From a virus, in IMG/VR virus record IMGVR_UViG_3300028423_000044, positions 1 to 24,368 of that record: 24,368 bases of DNA; one strand, written 5' to 3'. Positions 1 to 8,751 of the stretch are shown piece by piece; within the stretch, counting starts at the first letter, position 1, and each line of letters begins with the position of its first letter. The notes beneath the pieces are model-generated. The model had not been told where the DNA came from and searched no databases. It worked only from the letters and a program-made list of their open reading frames with translations. The position numbers were made by a program, and so were the translations under genes.

Positions 1-345
1 CAACAAGAACTACAGGCTTCTGTGGCTCGTAGACGGTCTGTCCGCGCTGCTCAAGTCCAGAGAGCAAGAGCACTGGCCTCTGCTCAGGGTCTCGGAGCTA
101 CCGGTGGATCAGCCATTGCAGGCGGTTTGGGTTCGCTCTCCTCACAGTTGGGTGGGGCATTGGGCTACCAAACGCAGATGACTGGCCTCAGCAGAAACAT
201 CAGCGGCCTGTCTCAACAGGCGGGTGCGGCCCGTATGGAGGCTGGAAGAGCGATGGGTATGGCAAATCTTTTCGGAGGCGTCTCTCAGCTGTCTGGTCAG
301 CTCGAAGGCTATGATCTTTCTGGCCTCAATCCCTTTAGCGGATAA
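1..345 (+). CDS. Internal virion protein, C-terminal part (T7 gp14-like position)
   Basis: The reading frame is open from base 1 to TAA at 343-345, so the start lies outside the window; a GTG at 22 is just an internal Val codon. The visible 114 residues begin with an Arg/Ala/Gln-rich helical stretch, followed by a Gly/Ser/Leu-rich region (AGGLGSLSSQLGGALG) and a second Gly/Met-rich region near the end. A small, Gly-rich, weakly hydrophobic protein directly before two giant virion proteins is the arrangement of T7 gene 14, whose product is ejected and helps build the trans-envelope channel. The role is inferred from position and composition; there is no catalytic motif. Confidence 0.6.
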   Translation, partial: QQELQASVARRRSVRAAQVQRARALASAQGLGATGGSAIAGGLGSLSSQLGGALGYQTQMTGLSRNISGLSQQAGAARMEAGRAMGMANLFGGVSQLSGQLEGYDLSGLNPFSG

Positions 346-352
346 TTAACCT

Positions 353-3300
353 ATGGACAACAGACCTATCGGTGAAGAAGAGATCCGCCCTATCGGTGAT
401 CAGCCTGTTGCCGCTGAACCGGAACAGGTTGCTGACCCTCTGCAGCGTGACCTTAACAACTACCTCCTGACGAGAGACGAGAACGCCTCCACTGCTCAGG
501 CGTATGCTGAGCTTTCTCGTATGTCCGTAGACAACCTGATCGAGGAGTCCCTCTTCACGGAAGAGGTCCGTGAGGAGCGTAGACAGCGTCAAGTAGCCAG
601 TATGCAGGAGAAGCTGCAGGACGTAGTAAACTACCCTGATCTTGCTTACGACTATCTTCTCGCTGCTGCCGATCCTGATGTAGACATTATTGACTTTAGG
701 TACAATGTCAACATGCAGATTATGCGGGCCGAGATCGAGCAGGCACGTCAAGAAGAGGCTGCTGATGGTGGCTTTATCGACGCTGGTCTTGACTTCCTTG
801 ACTTCATGCTGCGTGAAGCTACTGTCGGTATCCCAGAAAATATTACCAGAGGTGCCGAAGAGTTTGGGGACGAGATTAGACAACGGGCTTCAACCATGCG
901 CCCCTCTGAACTACAGGCATGGTTTCGTGGTTTTCGAAACGAGGTTCTCAATAGAGGCCTGAGAGAAGGCAATGCTTGGTATATTGATGCTCTTGATGGT
1001 TACGTCACTAACTTAGGTTACGATCCTGCTGCTGGTTTTAACCAGATCTTTGGTGCCCTTGATTTGGGTGGTATCATTGGTGGTACTGCTAGACTCGCCA
1101 GAGCGGGCACCAGAGCGGCAACTACGATTGGTCGCACTGCAGTGACCGAAGGTGTAGAGGAGGCCACTGAGGTGGCCACTGAGCGCCTCTCACGCATCGT
1201 TGAGGAGGACGTGCTTGCTGACGTAGGCCCTCAGACCCTCAACCCTAACCGGAACGATATCAGTCCCTCACAGTCTGCCTACAGCCGCATCAGGGCTGAG
1301 AACGAGTATGTTAGTGAGATTCAGGAACTGACTCAGGCAGGCACCTTCGGTAAGGTTGCTGAAGATGTAGACCTACGGACTCGTGCAGCGCCTATTATCG
1401 ATAGGGTTGTGTCTGAGTTCAGGGCACGTACCGGATACCGTATCTACCAGACTCCGCGACTTGAGACAGATAATCTCGGCAACTACACTGTTGGTCTTGA
1501 TGTTGGCACTGCAAAAGGTCAGCCATACAGACCTACTCCTTCCGGTGACATTCCGGCTAACGTGCAGCAGAAGGCTCGTGAGTTGGGTGGTGAGGCTCGC
1601 TTTGTCGATCCTGAGAATACTGACAGCGGTATTGTCATCAGTGTTCGCCAGAACTTCAGTTCAGCCAAACTGATCGACGATCTGGATATCTACGAACTGG
1701 AGCAGGTTGAAACAAACATCTTCTCCAAGCTGATGAACAATCCTGTCTTCGCTTCGTCTACATCGAGAGGTGTAGATGCGTTGAGTGTGGCTGCACAGCG
1801 GGGTGAGGCTGGTGCCTCTAAGCTGATGGAGGTCTTCAACCGCAGGGCACAGGTAGTCACTAAGCTGAACGCTACTCAGCGGGCACGGATGAACGTTATC
1901 ACCAATCTTCGTGATGGTCAGGGCACGTCTAAGATCCGTGAGTGGTGGTCTGAGGAAGACTTCGTCAGGTACTACCAGTCGCGTTATGGTAGCCGTCCGT
2001 CTCAGCGAGAGATTGACGCCTACAATGTCACGGTGGAGATGTCTGACGCTGCATGGATTCTGCAGGCTAACAACATCTTCAGACGCTATGTTGATCTGGA
2101 CTACAAGGCTGTTGATACCGGCAATGGTTTCTTCTCACCTGCTAAGTCGATCAACAAGGCCTCCATTCCTGACGATGCCAATATCCTTGACCTGCAGTAC
2201 AACGGCAACATCCGTAAGGTAGACTTTAGGGGTGACACTGAGGTAGCCTTCTACAAGCTGGACAGGGCTTTGGATGATGGCACTGAGTATGTAGCCAATC
2301 CTCAGGCAGTACGTGAGCTAGAGCCTGCAGACGTTATGGGCTACAACGCAGGTGGTCCTCGTGTTAACCCACAGGCCCGTTACTTTGTTGTGACTGGTGA
2401 CGGCACTCGCATGAAGACCCTGCTGACTGCTCGCACTGAGAAGCAGGCAAAGATCGCTCAGCAACAGATCGATACTCTTCGTCAGGCTCAGCAGAACGGC
2501 ACACTGACTGACGATCTTGTACGTGCCAATAGTGACTGGAATCCGGACATTCAGTCTGTCAGACAGTTCGATAAGTTTGCTGCTGAACACAACTGGCGTT
2601 TCTATGACGATATTCCTGTAGCCTACAAGCAGCGGGACCAGCCTGTCATTACAGCAGGACGTGCTGTGGCGGATGATACCGTTGAAGCCAGCATGAATGT
2701 CTTCGACTACGCACAGACTTCCATGCGCCGCAACGATCAGGTTCTTCCTGACTTCGGTGGCGGCAAAGCCTACAATGTGGACACCATTACGGCAGTCCAG
2801 CAACAGCTTGCCTCTGTCTCAAACAAGTACGCCTTCAATGTCTACACTCAGAAGGCTATGATTGGTTGGGTGGAGACTGCTCGCAAGACTGGCAGAGCCA
2901 CATTCCCACCGAACATTCACCCGTCAGACTACCGTAACCTCTTCCTTCGCGCTGAGATTACAGGCAACGATGCAGTATCTGCCCGCCTTCGTGAGATCAG
3001 AAACATCGAGCGTAGACGGATGGGCATCGACAGTGAGTTGGGTCAGCAGTTTGCTCTCTTCGGTGAGCGTGTAGCTGAGTATGTCTTCGATGCCGCTGAC
3101 TCGAAGATGGCTAAGACCCTGAGACTATCTACTGCACTGCGCTCTGACTTTGTTCAAGGCCTAATCATGGAGCCTTCTGCAGCACTCTTGCGGGTAGGCT
3201 TCACGACTGTCTTCGGTTTCTTCAACTTTGCTCAGCTTCTGGTGCAGTCCATCCATGCTGTCTCTATTGCTCTTGTCAGTAAACAAGGAATCAAGGGTGC

Positions 3301-4732
3301 CTCGATGGCCCTGACCCTCAGAGGTCTCTACCACACTACGCCTGAAGCTATTGAGGAGGGTCTCAAGCGCGCTGCTAAGTTTTACAACTACACGCCTGAG
3401 AGAATGCGGGAGATTTACGACTACGTGCGTACCTCCGGCAGGGACGTGGTTGAGGGTGAAGCGGTTGAATTGGGTACTGGCGCTGAGTTTGGGTTTACTA
3501 GCTTCAGGGGTCAGGACATGAGACTGTCTGCCCTTGACCGTGCCCTCTACAATGGCACTAAGATTGGCCGTAACCTTATGGATAAAGGCCTTGCCTTCTA
3601 TCGTGGGGGTGAACGTGCATCTCGTATGACGGGTGTGTACACGGCTATTGCTGAACACATCGCAAAGTTCCCTGATGTACCCCTAACGAGTGAGGCTGCT
3701 CGCAACTGGATCACTCGTCGTGAGCAGAACCTGACCCTCAACATGACTACAGCCTCCAGAGGCGCTGGTCAAGCAGGTCTCCTGCGTGTGCCTACACAAT
3801 GGCTGTCCTACAGCTTCCGTGCAATGGAGGCAATCTTCGTAGGCAGGGGCTTCACTAGAGGTGAGCGGGCACGTCTCGCTGCGTCTCTGACCATGTTCTA
3901 CGGTCTTAGTGGCTTCGGTGCTGAGCGGGCTGCGGAAGAGATCGCAGAGATGACTAATATCGAACAGGACTCTGCAGCCTTCACCACCCTCAAGTGGGGT
4001 GTGATTGACGGTGTGATGGACTTCCTCCTGCCGGAGGGTGAAGAGGATACTGGTCGAGTAGGTACTGGCCTTGCTCCGCGTCTTTCTGTTGTGCAAGGCA
4101 TGAAACAACTGTATAATGACGTGATGGCTGGCAGCTTCTTTGAGATCATCGGTGGTCCCTCAGGTCAAATCGGTGCGTCTCTTGTGGAGTCTGGTGTTAA
4201 TGTCTTCGGTAGCCTACTGTCTAACCAGCCTATGACTTTTAACGAAGACATCAGAGAACTGATCCGTCAGCCCTCCGGTATAGACAACATAGCTAAAGCG
4301 TTTGGTATCTGGAACAACAGTGTCCTCGTCAGCAAATCTGGCGTACCTGTTCCTGCGGAGATGGGTCCGACTGAAGGTATCCTTGCTCTGTTTGGTGTAG
4401 CCACCCTTAAACAGACTGAATGGTACACTACTCGTGGTCAAGTCTTTACTGATGAGCGTCAGCTTGCACGGTTCCGTAGAGAGATTAACGGCAGATCAGA
4501 AACAGCCTACAGATACCTTAGGGATGGTGACGAGCGTAGTGTCCGCAGAGGCCTTGAGTTGTTGGCTGAGATCAATGCTCAGATCACCTTCTCCGGCTTC
4601 TCTCCTGAACAACAAATGTCACTGAGGCGTAGTGTAGCCACACAGGACGAGGACCAGTTCAACAGGCTTATGCAGACCCTCCTACGTTATGACAGAGAAG
4701 CAGCCACCAGTCTTCAGACTGTACTGAGATAA
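353..4732 (+). CDS. Giant internal virion / ejection protein (1459 aa)
   Basis: ATG at 353 lies 8 nt after the previous stop, with only a weak purine-rich site. The 1459-aa product is the size of T7 gp16 (about 1318 aa), a core protein ejected with the DNA to form the channel through the host envelope. The N-terminal ~200 residues are acidic and helical. Small Gly/Ala-rich amphipathic segments occur near residues 235-255 (LGGIIGGTARLARAG). A strongly hydrophobic stretch lies around residues 940-985 (VGFTTVFGFFNFAQLLVQS), and further Gly-rich hydrophobic patches near 1175-1190 and 1260-1295 could insert in membranes. I see no lytic transglycosylase motif of the T7 gp16 N-terminus. Its order before the 947-aa protein differs from T7 (15 then 16). 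Virion role is likely; exact homology is not provable here. Confidence 0.75.
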   Translation: MDNRPIGEEEIRPIGDQPVAAEPEQVADPLQRDLNNYLLTRDENASTAQAYAELSRMSVDNLIEESLFTEEVREERRQRQVASMQEKLQDVVNYPDLAYDYLLAAADPDVDIIDFRYNVNMQIMRAEIEQARQEEAADGGFIDAGLDFLDFMLREATVGIPENITRGAEEFGDEIRQRASTMRPSELQAWFRGFRNEVLNRGLREGNAWYIDALDGYVTNLGYDPAAGFNQIFGALDLGGIIGGTARLARAGTRAATTIGRTAVTEGVEEATEVATERLSRIVEEDVLADVGPQTLNPNRNDISPSQSAYSRIRAENEYVSEIQELTQAGTFGKVAEDVDLRTRAAPIIDRVVSEFRARTGYRIYQTPRLETDNLGNYTVGLDVGTAKGQPYRPTPSGDIPANVQQKARELGGEARFVDPENTDSGIVISVRQNFSSAKLIDDLDIYELEQVETNIFSKLMNNPVFASSTSRGVDALSVAAQRGEAGASKLMEVFNRRAQVVTKLNATQRARMNVITNLRDGQGTSKIREWWSEEDFVRYYQSRYGSRPSQREIDAYNVTVEMSDAAWILQANNIFRRYVDLDYKAVDTGNGFFSPAKSINKASIPDDANILDLQYNGNIRKVDFRGDTEVAFYKLDRALDDGTEYVANPQAVRELEPADVMGYNAGGPRVNPQARYFVVTGDGTRMKTLLTARTEKQAKIAQQQIDTLRQAQQNGTLTDDLVRANSDWNPDIQSVRQFDKFAAEHNWRFYDDIPVAYKQRDQPVITAGRAVADDTVEASMNVFDYAQTSMRRNDQVLPDFGGGKAYNVDTITAVQQQLASVSNKYAFNVYTQKAMIGWVETARKTGRATFPPNIHPSDYRNLFLRAEITGNDAVSARLREIRNIERRRMGIDSELGQQFALFGERVAEYVFDAADSKMAKTLRLSTALRSDFVQGLIMEPSAALLRVGFTTVFGFFNFAQLLVQSIHAVSIALVSKQGIKGASMALTLRGLYHTTPEAIEEGLKRAAKFYNYTPERMREIYDYVRTSGRDVVEGEAVELGTGAEFGFTSFRGQDMRLSALDRALYNGTKIGRNLMDKGLAFYRGGERASRMTGVYTAIAEHIAKFPDVPLTSEAARNWITRREQNLTLNMTTASRGAGQAGLLRVPTQWLSYSFRAMEAIFVGRGFTRGERARLAASLTMFYGLSGFGAERAAEEIAEMTNIEQDSAAFTTLKWGVIDGVMDFLLPEGEEDTGRVGTGLAPRLSVVQGMKQLYNDVMAGSFFEIIGGPSGQIGASLVESGVNVFGSLLSNQPMTFNEDIRELIRQPSGIDNIAKAFGIWNNSVLVSKSGVPVPAEMGPTEGILALFGVATLKQTEWYTTRGQVFTDERQLARFRREINGRSETAYRYLRDGDERSVRRGLELLAEINAQITFSGFSPEQQMSLRRSVATQDEDQFNRLMQTLLRYDREAATSLQTVLR

Positions 4733-4741
4733 GGAAATACG

Positions 4742-7585
4742 ATGGTTTTCAATCCTAACCTTGATGCAGCCCCTACACCGGAATCTCCGGTATACACAAA
4801 TGTATCAGCTCAGGCCGCTGGTGGTATGGGTGACGTTGCCGCTAATGCTTTAGGTGTACTCGGTGGCCTGATTACAGGTGGTGTTGAACGTCGTGAGGCA
4901 CGTCAGGCCAGAGAGCTTCGGCAGAACTACATCAATGGACTTGAGGGTATTAGGTCTAGAGTAAATGAAGGAGACATTAACGGTGCCTCCATCGCGGCAG
5001 GAAACCTTATCTCTTCCTACGTAGCTGCAGGTGGGGAGTGGGACACTGAGGCACGGGCTGTAGCTACGGCTGTCACCGGCCTGCCGGAACGTATGTTTGG
5101 TGTTAGCCAGACTGCTCTGGCCGCAGAGGATGAGAGACAACGTAGGTCTGCACTGAGAGCAGATGAGACCTTTCAAGCCTACCTTTTCCTTGAGGAACAG
5201 GCCAATCCCAATGCGTCTGAGGCTGAGCTATTCAACGCTGCGGAACAGCGAATCAACCGCCGTAATGCCAATGAAGTGATACTAGCTGAAGCTGAGATCT
5301 CGGGCCAAATGAACTACGAGGCTGAGGGCCGTGAGGCTGTCTTCGGTGTTATCGATGATTTCTATCAGGCTGCTCTCGGTTCTCTGGTCAACTCTATCGA
5401 GAGTGGTGAGGTTGTCGATCCGAGAGCAGTAGACAGCGCACGTATTCAGTTTAACGCACTGCGTCGTAGAGTTGAAGCTAGTCTTTACAATGTCTCTGAA
5501 GACCAGAGAGCAGAGGTTGAGCGTCAGTTCGAGCAGGTTGAAAACACTATCAACAATGTTGAAACTCTGCTGTCTTCTGAGGGTCAGCTTGAAAGAGCAA
5601 GGTCTTTCATGTCCCAACTTATTGTCGCAGGAAATCTTAGCGAAGACTCAAATCCTGTGCAAGCTCTTGGGGCTTTTCTTGCTTTGGAAGATATGGAAGG
5701 GTTTTTTCTTGCGGCTACTCAGTCAGGGCCTAGTCTGGCGAATAACCCTGAACTTGTCCGAAACCTTATGGAAGGTTATTCACTCAGTTTTACCGACTTT
5801 GTCCGTCAACAAGCAGCTGAGCAACTACCTGAACTGGAGGACGGAACGAGGAATCCTAACGGAATTATCTCCTCCGAAGAACTTCCTGTTGCGGTAAGAG
5901 AGCAGATAGCTACTCTGAACGACAGGAATATCACCAGTGAACTTAGCCTAAATGGACGGTTGTTCTCCACTGTCAATGCTCAGAACGTAACAAATCCTGC
6001 TACGGCTGACATGTTTATCAGGAGAGCCTACGAGACGGGTGCCTACATGCTCTCGACTGAAGGCCGTCCTCTCACTCCTGCCCTTGTTCAGCAGTTGGGT
6101 CTGGGGCCGCAGTTGGGTGAGAACTTTAACGTACTCGAAAGTGTTGGCCTTGACAGCGAGGGTGAGGTTCAGGCCCGTGTGACCCTACGTTCCGGTATCC
6201 TAACACAGATCTCTGCCCAACAGAGATATCTCAACCGTATCGAACAGGTCAACGATTTCGTCGGTCTTCGTTGGAATGAACAGACGAGTAGTTACGAAGT
6301 CACTGATCCTGAATTTATAGAGGGTTGGGCACGTTTATCAGGAGTTTCTGTCGCAGCTATGACGGGGGATAACGGTGCGATTTCTTTGCCTTCCGATCCA
6401 TCTCTTTATAGAGAGGGTTGGCGTTTGCAACTATGGCAGAGGGTCAATAATATTGACGAACTCTATAGCTACCGTGAGTCCATCAACAGTCTTCAGGGTG
6501 CCTTCGATTCACTGGAAACAGAGGTGCCTGAGGATCAAGGAGCTATTCCTGTAGCCTCTGACTTTGTCTTCACGTCTCAGACCCGTGCCCAACTGCCCCC
6601 GACTGAGGGTATGCTGAACATCTCGATGGACTTCAACGCCTCTCCTTCCGGCAACGCACGAGGCACTGAGGTTATCATTCCTGACAATGCCTCGCCAGAA
6701 GTACGGGCAGCGGCAGAAGAGTTTAACAGGCTTGTTGCCGACTTCGCTGCACGTAACGGTATCGAGGACTATCCTGTTAGGGGTGTCAGAACCAGATCTG
6801 AGAACGGCAGAGGCATCCGCAATACGGTCCATGCTGAACCCTTCTTCAACACTGACACCGCTATGCAGGAGGCTATCAGGGCAAATCCTGCTGAGTTTGC
6901 TGCGATCTATGCTCAGGCCTTTGGCAGCCTTTCCGGTGCCCGTGTGATTGCACCTCACGGCGAAGGCAATGACAGGGGTGCCACCTCTGAGATCTTTGGT
7001 GATGAGACATCCTTCGGTGAGTTGATGGCTCAGTCCTTTACCGGAGACGTGGGTGACATTGGTGCCACTGCTCCGAGAGGAAGGAGACGACCTGCTGGTC
7101 AGACCCCTCGTCCTGCTGGAGGAGGAATGGGACTACAGGGACCGATTGAGGACATGCTGCCTCCGCCTGCTCCGGCTCCTCAGGCGCAGACAGAACCTAT
7201 GGGTCTGGACATCGGCATGACTGCCTCCGCTATGGAGGAGGATGGGACTCCTGCCGTAGACATGTCTGCAGGTGACGCTCAGCCTACGGAAGGTAGAGAG
7301 GCACCGGAACGTCCTTCTGAGCCTGTACCGGATGCACCGCCTCCTGCACAGATTGCTCGTAACCTTGAAGAGATTGCTCGCGGTGCCCAAGAGAACTTCG
7401 GTGAGGACAATACTGTAGCCGGTAGGGCTATGGCGCTTGCACAGCGTATCTCCGGTGGCGAGGAAGTAGACTACTCGGAAGTCTACGCCCTCCTGACAGA
7501 GGCCCTGAGGCTCCCTGCTACGGCTGAGAAGCGTCGTCTGGTCAACGATCTCTACGATCTTGCTGAACAGATGAGAGGGCAGTGA
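4742..7585 (+). CDS. Internal virion protein with possible wall-degrading domain (947 aa)
   Basis: ATG at 4742 follows a good ribosome site (AAGGAAATACG) 9 nt after the previous stop. A Gly-rich hydrophobic segment sits near residues 28-45. Residues ~50-600 are Glu/Arg/Ala-rich and helical, as in rod-like core or ejection proteins. Residues ~650-760 form a distinct domain with a conserved-looking core: an RGVRTRSENGRG stretch followed by TVHAEPFFN (about 680-703), then ARVIAPHGEGNDRGA (about 733-748). The His/Glu and His/Asp residues there suggest a metallo- or glycosyl-hydrolase, and I recall similar segments in T7-like phages labelled as muramidase-like, but this is from memory. A Pro-rich linker (about 780-880) and a short helical C-terminus follow. 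It may combine core structure with local peptidoglycan opening during entry. Confidence 0.7.
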   Translation: MVFNPNLDAAPTPESPVYTNVSAQAAGGMGDVAANALGVLGGLITGGVERREARQARELRQNYINGLEGIRSRVNEGDINGASIAAGNLISSYVAAGGEWDTEARAVATAVTGLPERMFGVSQTALAAEDERQRRSALRADETFQAYLFLEEQANPNASEAELFNAAEQRINRRNANEVILAEAEISGQMNYEAEGREAVFGVIDDFYQAALGSLVNSIESGEVVDPRAVDSARIQFNALRRRVEASLYNVSEDQRAEVERQFEQVENTINNVETLLSSEGQLERARSFMSQLIVAGNLSEDSNPVQALGAFLALEDMEGFFLAATQSGPSLANNPELVRNLMEGYSLSFTDFVRQQAAEQLPELEDGTRNPNGIISSEELPVAVREQIATLNDRNITSELSLNGRLFSTVNAQNVTNPATADMFIRRAYETGAYMLSTEGRPLTPALVQQLGLGPQLGENFNVLESVGLDSEGEVQARVTLRSGILTQISAQQRYLNRIEQVNDFVGLRWNEQTSSYEVTDPEFIEGWARLSGVSVAAMTGDNGAISLPSDPSLYREGWRLQLWQRVNNIDELYSYRESINSLQGAFDSLETEVPEDQGAIPVASDFVFTSQTRAQLPPTEGMLNISMDFNASPSGNARGTEVIIPDNASPEVRAAAEEFNRLVADFAARNGIEDYPVRGVRTRSENGRGIRNTVHAEPFFNTDTAMQEAIRANPAEFAAIYAQAFGSLSGARVIAPHGEGNDRGATSEIFGDETSFGELMAQSFTGDVGDIGATAPRGRRRPAGQTPRPAGGGMGLQGPIEDMLPPPAPAPQAQTEPMGLDIGMTASAMEEDGTPAVDMSAGDAQPTEGREAPERPSEPVPDAPPPAQIARNLEEIARGAQENFGEDNTVAGRAMALAQRISGGEEVDYSEVYALLTEALRLPATAEKRRLVNDLYDLAEQMRGQ

Positions 7586-7815
7586 TGTGGACGCTTGTTG
7601 GCTCTCGGATAAGGAACCTTGCGGCTGGTGTCTTGGCTGCTGCAGTGTTCGTCATCGGTCTGATCCAGTACGGAAAGCAGACACAGAAGCACAAGGAAGC
7701 GGTACAGGACTTAGAGGACTACAAGGAAACGAGGGAGAGGATCGATGAGGCTGAGCCTTCTACTGATAGGGACTCTGCTCTTGAGCGGTTGCGTGACAAC
7801 AACCAACTCCGCTGA
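7585..7815 (+). CDS. Rz-like inner-membrane spanin (i-spanin)
   Basis: ATG at 7585 overlaps the previous TGA by one base (TGATG); an upstream in-frame GTG at 7582 is less likely. The 76-aa product has one N-terminal membrane segment (about residues 11-29, LAAGVLAAAVFVIGLIQYG) followed by a highly charged helical tail rich in Lys, Glu, Asp and Arg. This is the N-in/C-out layout of a short i-spanin. The decisive support is the lipoprotein gene starting inside its 3' end in the +1 frame (7745), the classical Rz/Rz1 overlap. Spanins fuse inner and outer membranes in the last step of lysis of Gram-negative hosts. Neither a holin nor a free endolysin is recognisable next to it. Confidence 0.7.
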   Translation: MWTLVGSRIRNLAAGVLAAAVFVIGLIQYGKQTQKHKEAVQDLEDYKETRERIDEAEPSTDRDSALERLRDNNQLR

Positions 7816-7924
7816 GGCCATCTGCTCCATCCCTCTGCCTACAGTATCTGCAGAGGATACTGACCAGACACTCATCGAAGTAGACCTGTTCTCAGAGCGA
7901 TTCAGGAGGGCCTGTAATGGCTAA
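7745..7924 (+). CDS. Rz1-like outer-membrane spanin lipoprotein (o-spanin)
   Basis: This 59-aa ORF starts at ATG 7745 inside the Rz-like gene, one frame over, and ends at TAA 7922-7924, 8 nt into the next gene. It opens with MRLSLLLIGTLLLSGC, a textbook lipoprotein signal with lipobox L-S-G-C and the lipidated cysteine at residue 16. The mature part is about 44 residues (VTTTNSAEAICSIPLP onwards) with two more cysteines and only two prolines, fewer than in lambda Rz1. The +1 overlap with a one-membrane-segment partner is the hallmark of two-component spanins. The start has no strong ribosome site, so translation is probably coupled to the upstream gene. Confidence 0.75.
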   Translation: MRLSLLLIGTLLLSGCVTTTNSAEAICSIPLPTVSAEDTDQTLIEVDLFSERFRRACNG

Positions 7925-8168
7925 GAGACTAGACAAGTCCAAGATGAAATGCAACAAGCCGAGAACTACACCGGACCACCCTACTAAGTCCCATGTAGTC
8001 AAGGCCTGTGAGGACGGTAAAGAGAAGATCATTCGCTTCGGTCAACAGGGAGTGAAGGGTAGCCCTAAGGGTTCAGCGCGTAACAAGGCCTTCAGGGCCA
8101 GACATGCAAAGAACATCAAGAAGGGCAAGATGAGCGCGGCCTACTGGGCCGCAAAAGTGAAATGGTGA
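7917..8168 (+). CDS. Small basic conserved phage protein (83 aa)
   Basis: ATG at 7917 has a strong ribosome site (AGGAGG, 8 nt upstream) and overlaps the spanin lipoprotein gene by 8 nt. The product is very Lys/Arg-rich and contains VVKACEDGKEKIIRFGQQG in the middle and a C-terminal KKGKMSAAYWAAKVKW. I remember this pattern as a widespread family in marine podoviruses and cyanophages, with no assigned function. The C-terminal ARHAKNIKKGKMSAAYW block is its most constant part. High charge suggests nucleic-acid binding, which is inference. It is the first of six consecutive genes for tiny basic proteins before the operon terminator. Confidence 0.75.
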   Translation: MAKRLDKSKMKCNKPRTTPDHPTKSHVVKACEDGKEKIIRFGQQGVKGSPKGSARNKAFRARHAKNIKKGKMSAAYWAAKVKW

Positions 8169-8178
8169 GGAGATAACC

Positions 8179-8250
8179 ATGCCTTATTCAAGAGGAACTG
8201 TGAAGCCTTACGGCAACACGACTAAGAAGAAGGGCGGAAAGGGCAAGTAA
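8179..8250 (+). CDS. Tiny basic peptide (23 aa)
   Basis: ATG at 8179 is preceded by GAGGAGATAACC, a strong and well-spaced ribosome site. The peptide begins MPYSRGTVKPYGNTT and ends in KKKGGKGK. Its TAA overlaps the next ATG by one base (TAATG), so it sits precisely in the coupled gene chain. I recognise no family. The strong ribosome site and exact packing are the reasons to call it a gene in spite of its length. Confidence 0.6.
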   Translation: MPYSRGTVKPYGNTTKKKGGKGK

Positions 8251-8384
8251 TGCCCGTCCGTAGAGTCAAGGGTGGCTACCAGTGGGGTACGTCAGGTAAA
8301 GTGTACCCCACTAGAGAACAAGCAGAGCGTCAGGGCAGAGCTATCTATGCCTCTGGCTACAAGAAGAAAGGATCTAAGAAATGA
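8250..8384 (+). CDS. Small conserved basic phage protein (44 aa)
   Basis: ATG at 8250 shares its A with the preceding TAA; AAAGGG lies a short way upstream. The 44-aa product contains GGYQWGTSGKVYPTREQAER followed by QGRAIYASGYKKKG. From memory this short pattern recurs as a free-standing small protein in many tailed phages; no function is known to me. The aromatic/glycine core followed by an amphipathic helix and a Lys-rich tail suggests a small folded domain. Its TGA overlaps the next ATG by four bases (ATGA). Confidence 0.75.
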   Translation: MPVRRVKGGYQWGTSGKVYPTREQAERQGRAIYASGYKKKGSKK

Positions 8385-8575
8385 AGAGAAACAAAGGGCC
8401 TCAGTACGCGAATGGTCGGACGATGGCCCCTCAGATGCGGCCTTCTCGTGGTCCGTCCTCGTCTCCGAGACCGACCCCTCGCCCGTCCACGATGGCAGAA
8501 CGTCAGGCTGGTCGCAGAGGCAACCGTAGTGCCGCGATGACTGCACGTCAGGATGAAATCCTTAGGAGACGCTAA
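8381..8575 (+). CDS. Arg/Pro/Ser-rich small protein (64 aa)
   Basis: ATG at 8381 overlaps the previous stop by four bases; AAGAAAGGATC upstream can serve as a ribosome site. The product is low-complexity and probably disordered: Arg, Pro and Ser dominate residues ~15-40 (SRGPSSSPRPTPRPSTMAER), then a short basic helix ending in ILRRR. No family is recognised. Its place in a chain of overlapping genes for basic proteins is the main evidence that it is translated. Confidence 0.6.
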   Translation: MKRNKGPQYANGRTMAPQMRPSRGPSSSPRPTPRPSTMAERQAGRRGNRSAAMTARQDEILRRR

Positions 8576-8751
8576 TGGCTGACCGTCCTAAGCCTACGAA
8601 ACCCGCTCTCTGGTCGCGTGTAATCAACGAGGCTAAGCGCAAGTTTGACGTGTACCCTTCTGCCTACGCTAACGCATGGGCCTCCAAGGAGTACAAGAGA
8701 CGTGGAGGGGGCTGGCGAGGGCCAGACAATAGGGTCAGACGCAATGGCTAG
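8575..8751 (+). CDS. Small conserved basic phage protein, YPSAYANAWASK type (58 aa)
   Basis: ATG at 8575 overlaps the previous TAA by one base and has AGGAGACGCTA upstream, a strong ribosome site. The 58 residues contain LWSRVINEAKRKFDVYPSAY followed by ANAWASKEYKRRGGGW. I recall this motif in many phages and prophages as a short uncharacterised domain. The predicted form is one helix, a Tyr/Trp-rich loop and a basic C-terminus. The function is unknown. The end overlaps the next gene by 8 nt. Confidence 0.75.
   Translation: MADRPKPTKPALWSRVINEAKRKFDVYPSAYANAWASKEYKRRGGGWRGPDNRVRRNG

Noticed and set aside
3161-3658. - strand ORF of 165 codons within the 1459-aa virion gene
   Set aside because: Antisense shadow of a gene with clear coding character; no ribosome site or recognisable domain.
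8645-8743. Upstream extension of the last rightward gene
   Set aside because: It would overlap the preceding 58-aa gene almost fully; the family-like N-terminus starts at 8744.
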